DNA from: Yinghuangia elevatio | GTDB lineage: Bacteria > Actinomycetota > Actinomycetes > Streptomycetales > Streptomycetaceae | Assembly (NCBI RefSeq): GCF_040649515.1 | Contig: NZ_JBEZFP010000062.1 | Location: forward strand, 1-49,060 | Length of the DNA stretch: 49,060 bases | Direction of reading: 5' to 3' | Shown: positions 45,011 through 49,060 of the stretch, piece by piece | Position numbering within the stretch: the stretch's first letter is position 1 | How the letters are laid out: every line of letters begins with the position of its first letter | The notes under the pieces: generated by a model | What the model saw: the letters and a program-made list of their open reading frames with translations, nothing else | What the model was told of the DNA's origin: nothing | Databases searched by the model: none | Position numbers and translations under genes: made by a program

Positions 45011-46449
45011 TTGATCGGCAAAGTGGCGCCTCCGCCGGCGTGGCGCGCGACCAGGGCGGCGCTGATCACCGGCAGGTCCGTGGTGCGGGCCGCGTTCAGT
45101 CCGGTGAGCTGGGCGATGCGGCGCAGGCGGTAGTCGATCGTGTTGGGGTGCACGTGCAGACGGGCGGCCGCTCGGCGGCGGCTGAGGCCGAGGCGCAGGA
45201 AGACCTCCAGAGTCTCCAGCAGTTCGGGCCGTGCCGCCAGGGGCTCCAGGAGGGCGGCGAGGCGTTCGCGCGCCTCGCCCGGGCGGCTGAGCTGGTAGTC
45301 GAGCAGCACGTCGGCGAGGCGGAAAAGCCCGGTGCCGCGGCCGGTGCGGCGGACCAGGTCGACGACCTCGGCGGTCTGGCGTACGGCGTCGGGCACCCCC
45401 GCCGGTGCGGTGACCGCCCCGGCCGCGGTGATCTCCGCGCCTGCGGCCTTGGCCGTACGGTCGATCAGCGCGCACAGGTCCGACCACGCCGGCGGCCGGT
45501 CCGAGACCGGGAGGAGGACCGTGCCGCCGGCCGCGTCGATCACGGCGAGCACGGGTTCGTCGGCGAAGCGCTCCAACTCGGCCTGTGCGCGCCGGAGTTT
45601 GCGCCGCGCCGAGATCTTCGGGCTGCCGGTCGTGTCGCGCTCGTCGGGGTGCGGTCCGATCACGAGCGTGAGCACGACGTAGTTCGGGGCCGGGCGCAGG
45701 CCGACGCGTTCGGCCAGGTCGTCCACCGGCTCGCCGGCGATGAGCGCCGCCATCAGCGAGCGCCGCCCGTGGTGCTCCTGGTTCTCCAGCGTGCGGCGCT
45801 CCTCCAGGTACGCCGCACTCACCGCGACCGTCACCTGCCGCAGCATGCGCAGCAGGAGGGCCAACGCCTCCTTGACGTCCGCCAGTTCCTCCGGACGGGC
45901 GTCGGCGGAGATCTGCTCCCACGCTGCGAGCATCCCCACGTGGTACGCCCCGAGCACCGCGTCCAGTGGGATGCCCTCCTCGGCGCGGCGTGCGGCGGAC
46001 AGCCGCTGCGCGCCGAGTTCGCCCTCGGTGGCGGGCCGCCGCTCGGCCAGTACGTGCGCCAGGATGCGCAGGTTGTGGTCGATGATCTCGGCGATTTCGC
46101 CGTGCACTTCCTCGCGCGGCAGCAGCCGGTAGACGGGGAGTTCGTCGACGATGCGCCGCACCACGTGCCCGGTCAGGCGCGCCGCACGCCCCTCCAGCCA
46201 CGGCCCCACCGCACGGCCGCCGAGGGTAAGCGGCAGCGGGGGGCGGGCCGTCGCGTTGGGACCGGCCGCCGTCGGGGCGGCCGGCGTCGGGTTGGGCGGC
46301 GTCGGGCCGGGCGGCGTCGGACCGGGTGGCGCTGGACCGGGTGGTGCGGCGCGGTCCGCGGGGTCCGCGGGTACTTCGGGGGAGTGGTGCGGGGCGGTTT
46401 CGGGGGTGACGGACCGGCCGCGCGGCGTGGCGGGCTTGTGACGGGTCAC
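45004..46449 (-). CDS. PucR/CdaR-type transcriptional regulator
   Basis: A 481-residue regulator. The N-terminal 70 residues are Pro-rich repeats (PPGPT, PPNPT) encoded by 15-bp DNA repeats. A helical sensor region covers about 80-230 (VVRRIVDELPVYRLLPREEVHGEIAEII, location only), a degenerate GGDEF-like domain about 245-400, and a C-terminal PucR-type helix-turn-helix about 425-465 (RLGLSRRRAAARLHVHPNTIDYRLRRIAQLTGLN, location only). Family members sense metabolites such as purine-degradation products. The start is GTG 46449. The divergent secreted hydrolase (277 bp away) is a possible target. Confidence 0.9.
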   Translation of the reverse strand: MTRHKPATPRGRSVTPETAPHHSPEVPADPADRAAPPGPAPPGPTPPGPTPPNPTPAAPTAAGPNATARPPLPLTLGGRAVGPWLEGRAARLTGHVVRRIVDELPVYRLLPREEVHGEIAEIIDHNLRILAHVLAERRPATEGELGAQRLSAARRAEEGIPLDAVLGAYHVGMLAAWEQISADARPEELADVKEALALLLRMLRQVTVAVSAAYLEERRTLENQEHHGRRSLMAALIAGEPVDDLAERVGLRPAPNYVVLTLVIGPHPDERDTTGSPKISARRKLRRAQAELERFADEPVLAVIDAAGGTVLLPVSDRPPAWSDLCALIDRTAKAAGAEITAAGAVTAPAGVPDAVRQTAEVVDLVRRTGRGTGLFRLADVLLDYQLSRPGEARERLAALLEPLAARPELLETLEVFLRLGLSRRRAAARLHVHPNTIDYRLRRIAQLTGLNAARTTDLPVISAALVARHAGGGATLPING

Positions 46450-46726
46450 AGGGCACCCCCGTTAAGTCTGCGTAACTTCCCAGGTGGCAACGCGTCGTGA
46501 GACCAGCAAGATGTCAGTGAACCATTGCCGCGCACTGCTGCGACAGCCCGCACAGCGTGCCGCGGCGGGGGTGGGGGGATCCGGCGTCCGGTCGCGCCGT
46601 GACTCGGCCCCGGATCGTCCGCCGCGATCCGGGGCCTCTGTCGTGGCGCCGAGGGCCGTCGGGGAGGTGCGTTCAGCGCGCGGCGCCGTCCATGCCCTGT
46701 ACGCGGAAGTCCCAGGAGGTGGTCCG

Positions 46727-48769
46727 TTGAGGCCCCGAACCCGTGCCGTCGTCGCGCTTGCGGGCGCGTTGCTGCTGTCCGTGCCGGCCGGTCCCGCACT
46801 TGCCCACGACGAAGGCGGCGACGGCCGCACGGAGGCGCTGACCGCCGAGGAGCGCGCGGGCGCGCCCGAATGCGATCCGATCGACCCGGCCGCGTGCATG
46901 CTGCCGTACCCGAATGACTGGTACACCGTCAGGGACCGGCGCAGTGAGACCGGGAGGCGCCTCGCGCTCACCCCGTCGATGATGCCGGTGAACGCGGCCG
47001 GCCAGACCGCGGACCCCGGGGCGTACAACCGCGGCGACGGGTTCTCGCCGGGGTCGACCCTCGTGGTGCGGGTGCCGGGGATAAGCCTGCCGAGGTCCGG
47101 CGCCGCCCCGGTCACCGACATCGCGCGCTCGCTCTCGCGGGACGCGCCGATCGTCATCGTGGACAACGAGACCGGCCAACGTTGGCCCTACTGGGCGGAG
47201 TTGGACTCGCACGCCACGAGCCCGGACCGGCAGGCCCTGCTGGTGCACCCGGCGCGGAACTTCATCCCGGGGCACACGTACTCGGTAGGCCTGCGCAACC
47301 TGCGGGACGGGTCGGGGGCGTCGATCGCCCCCAACTCGGTCTTCGCGAGCCTCGTCGGCCGCACGCTCCCGCGCCACGACCCGCTGTGGGCGCGGCAGAA
47401 GCAGTTGCGGCCCGTGCTGCGCGAACTCGCCGACCACGGCCGCGTGGACCCGCGGAGCCTGTACCTGGCCTGGGACTTCACGGTGGCGAGTACCGAGAAC
47501 ACCACCGGCAGCCTGCTGGAGATCCGCGACGACGCGTTCGAGGACCTGGGGCGGCAGGCGCCCGCGTACACGATCACGTCGGTGCAGGACTTCACGCCCG
47601 AGCAGGACGACCGCATCGCCCGCGAGATCAAGGGCTTCGTGGCGGTGCCGAGCTATCTGAACGCGCCGGGAGGGCCGCCGGGTTCGTCGTTCAACTACGG
47701 CCGTGACGGCAAGCCGCGGCAGCTGCCGGGCAACGTGCAGCAGGCGCCGTTCCAGTGCGAGATCCCGCGCAGTGCCTTTGCGGCGCCGTCGCAGGCCTCG
47801 CTGTACGGGCACGGTCTGCTGGGCAGCGAGCGGGAGGTGCGCGGCTCGAACGTGCGGTCGATGGCCAACGAGCACAACTTCACGTTCTGCGCGACCAAGT
47901 GGATCGGGATGAGCGAGGACGACATCCCGGTCGTCATCGCGTCGCTCACCAACATCGGCCACTTCGACGCGGTGGCGGACCGGTTGCAGCAGGGGGTGCT
48001 CGACACGTTGTTCCTCGGGCGGCTGCTGGGCAACCCCCGCGGCTTCGCGGCGGACCCGGCGTTCCGCACGGCCGAAGGGCGTCCGGTCATCGACACCCGA
48101 AAGGGCGTGGTCTACGACGGGAACAGCCAGGGCGGGATCATGGGCGGCATCACGGTCGCCGTGTCGCAGGACGTCAGGCGGGGTGTGCTGGGCGTGACCG
48201 GTATGAATTACGGCGGCCTGCTGCTGAACCGGAGCAGCGACTTCGTGCAGTTCCAGCCGCTGATCGACCAGGCGTACCCGGACAAGATCGACCAGCAGCT
48301 CGGTCTGCTGCTGATGCAACTGCTGTGGGACCGTGCGGAGACGAACGGGTACGCCGCGAACCTGACGGACCGTCCGCTGCCACACACGCCGCGGCACCAG
48401 GTGCTCATGCAGATCGCGTTCGGCGACCACCAGGTGGCGAACGTGTCGGCGGAGGCGCAGGCGCGCACGATGGGCGCGCGGATCGCGACGCCGGCGCTCG
48501 CGCCGGGGCGCAGTCCGGACGTGACGCCGTACTGGGGTATCGCGCCCATCACGCGCTACCCGTTCTCGGGGTCGTCGGCGCTGGTCGTGTGGGACAGCGG
48601 TACGCCGGCGCCGCCGACCACCAATACTCCGCCGTTCGAGCCGGACTACGGCGAGGACCCGCACTCCGACCCGCGCAACTCGGCGGCGGCGCGTGTACAG
48701 AAGGCGGCGTTCCTGACGACGGGGCAGGTTGTGGACGTGTGCGGCGGGGCGCCGTGCCGGGCGGGGTGA
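46727..48769 (+). CDS. Secreted alpha/beta-hydrolase-like protein, TTG start
   Basis: A 680-residue secreted protein. TTG 46727 is the start because a perfect AGGAGGT (46714-46720) lies six bases before it and the signal peptide begins right there: RPRTR, a hydrophobic core VVALAGALLLSVPA, and AxA cleavage near PALAH. The nucleophile elbow is GNSQGG with Ser467, preceded by RKGVVYDGNSQGGIMGG. A late His (FGDHQVAN) and Asp may complete the triad. The long N-terminal part resembles secreted lipase-like proteins of unknown specificity. The intergenic region from 46450 to 46726 holds the divergent promoters, with a weak dyad GTTA-N8-TAAC at 46461-46476. Confidence 0.8.
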   Translation: MRPRTRAVVALAGALLLSVPAGPALAHDEGGDGRTEALTAEERAGAPECDPIDPAACMLPYPNDWYTVRDRRSETGRRLALTPSMMPVNAAGQTADPGAYNRGDGFSPGSTLVVRVPGISLPRSGAAPVTDIARSLSRDAPIVIVDNETGQRWPYWAELDSHATSPDRQALLVHPARNFIPGHTYSVGLRNLRDGSGASIAPNSVFASLVGRTLPRHDPLWARQKQLRPVLRELADHGRVDPRSLYLAWDFTVASTENTTGSLLEIRDDAFEDLGRQAPAYTITSVQDFTPEQDDRIAREIKGFVAVPSYLNAPGGPPGSSFNYGRDGKPRQLPGNVQQAPFQCEIPRSAFAAPSQASLYGHGLLGSEREVRGSNVRSMANEHNFTFCATKWIGMSEDDIPVVIASLTNIGHFDAVADRLQQGVLDTLFLGRLLGNPRGFAADPAFRTAEGRPVIDTRKGVVYDGNSQGGIMGGITVAVSQDVRRGVLGVTGMNYGGLLLNRSSDFVQFQPLIDQAYPDKIDQQLGLLLMQLLWDRAETNGYAANLTDRPLPHTPRHQVLMQIAFGDHQVANVSAEAQARTMGARIATPALAPGRSPDVTPYWGIAPITRYPFSGSSALVVWDSGTPAPPTTNTPPFEPDYGEDPHSDPRNSAAARVQKAAFLTTGQVVDVCGGAPCRAG

Positions 48770-48779
48770 GCTGTCGGCG

Positions 48780-49032
48780 GTTCACGAACACCGGTTTGTG
48801 AACGGCGGTTCATGAACGCCGTTCGCGAACGGTTGTTCATGAATCCGGTTCGCGAGTGGCTGTTCATGAACGCGGTTCGCGAACGGCCATTGACGAATGC
48901 GTTCGCGAACGACGGTTTGTGAACCCGGTTTGCGAACAGGCATTCATGAACCCCGTTTGCGAATGCGCGTTCGCGAACTGGGGGGAGGGCAGGCGTTTGC
49001 GAACGGCCGTTTACGAATGGCCGTTCGCAAAC
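48780..49032. repeat. Array of 18 palindromic decamers, 13-14 bp period
   Basis: Copies of GTTYRYGAAC or close variants start at 48780, 48794, 48808, 48821, 48835, 48848, 48862, 48875, 48889, 48901, 48915, 48928, 48942, 48955, 48969, 48995, 49009 and 49023. Spacing alternates 13 and 14 bp with one 26-bp gap (a lost copy). The cores alternate between TCATGA and TCGCGA-like sequences. The array lies right after the secreted hydrolase stop and fills almost the entire end of the window. No convincing gene overlaps it. Confidence 0.92.
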
Positions 49033-49060
49033 GGCCGCCCGTAAGCCCCGCGCGACAAAC

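Noticed and set aside
48780..49032. CRISPR array
   Set aside because: The repeats are only 10 bp with 3-4 bp spacers, and no cas genes are present. A CRISPR needs repeats of about 21-40 bp and unique spacers of similar length.
48856..49044. Short plus-strand ORF after the secreted hydrolase
   Set aside because: It consists almost entirely of the palindrome array and has no ribosome site, so it is treated as a by-product of the repeats.

Overview
The window is very GC-rich chromosomal DNA with strong G/C third-position bias, frequent GTG starts, ATGA/GTGA gene overlaps and families typical of Streptomyces-like actinomycetes (fused CobIJ, DUF4288, a SigE-type ECF sigma factor, PucR and AraC regulators, many MFS pumps). 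I infer a member of the Streptomycetaceae or a close relative. The species cannot be named from the sequence alone. I see no rRNA, tRNA, CRISPR array or complete insertion sequence.

Layout. Positions 1-4700 hold a small membrane protein, a NarL-type two-component system, a SnoaL-like protein and an unrecognised 297-residue protein. At 4790-10217 a cobalamin riboswitch, a possible leader peptide, cobN, a truncated cobL (CbiT domain only) and cobM form an operon. At 10388-18754 lies a mixed accessory block: DUF4288, a MOSC protein, an NTF2-like protein, a TetR regulator, an SGNH hydrolase, two MFS transporters, an AhpD-like protein and an organomercurial lyase. At 19045-24254 the corrin genes resume with cobK, then cobG-cobH-cobIJ on the minus strand, and a Fur-family regulator divergent from cobG. 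At 24359-31634 are an ECF sigma factor with its membrane partner, a serine beta-lactamase-like hydrolase, tsaD, a phosphotransferase, DUF1697 and an SDR. At 32106-37487 are an AraC/DHA2 efflux pair, a small membrane protein, a Cmx-like efflux pump and a helix-turn-helix plus Clp-N pair. At 37578-43534 a second NarL-type two-component system diverges from a MacB/FtsX-like ABC transporter. The window ends with a Nudix hydrolase, YceI, a PucR regulator, a secreted hydrolase and a dense array of palindromes.

How the genes work together. The corrin genes encode parts of the aerobic cobalamin route: CobI, CobG, CobJ, CobM, CobK, CobH, the CbiT half of CobL, and the cobaltochelatase subunit CobN. 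CobF, the CbiE half of CobL, CobB, CobS/T or ChlI/D and the late genes are not in the window. B12 feedback appears to act through the riboswitch before cobN. A Fur-like box between cobG and the Fur gene suggests metal control of the other arm. The efflux pumps each sit beside a plausible regulator.

The most unusual features are the 18-copy palindrome array at the right end, the split ClpC2-like HTH/Clp-N pair with paired operators over its promoter, the missing CbiE domain of CobL, the leader ORF overlapping cobN, a matched operator before two genes 28 kb apart, a MITE-like element that supplies the stop codon of an MFS gene, and many 7-15 bp tandem repeats at gene ends.
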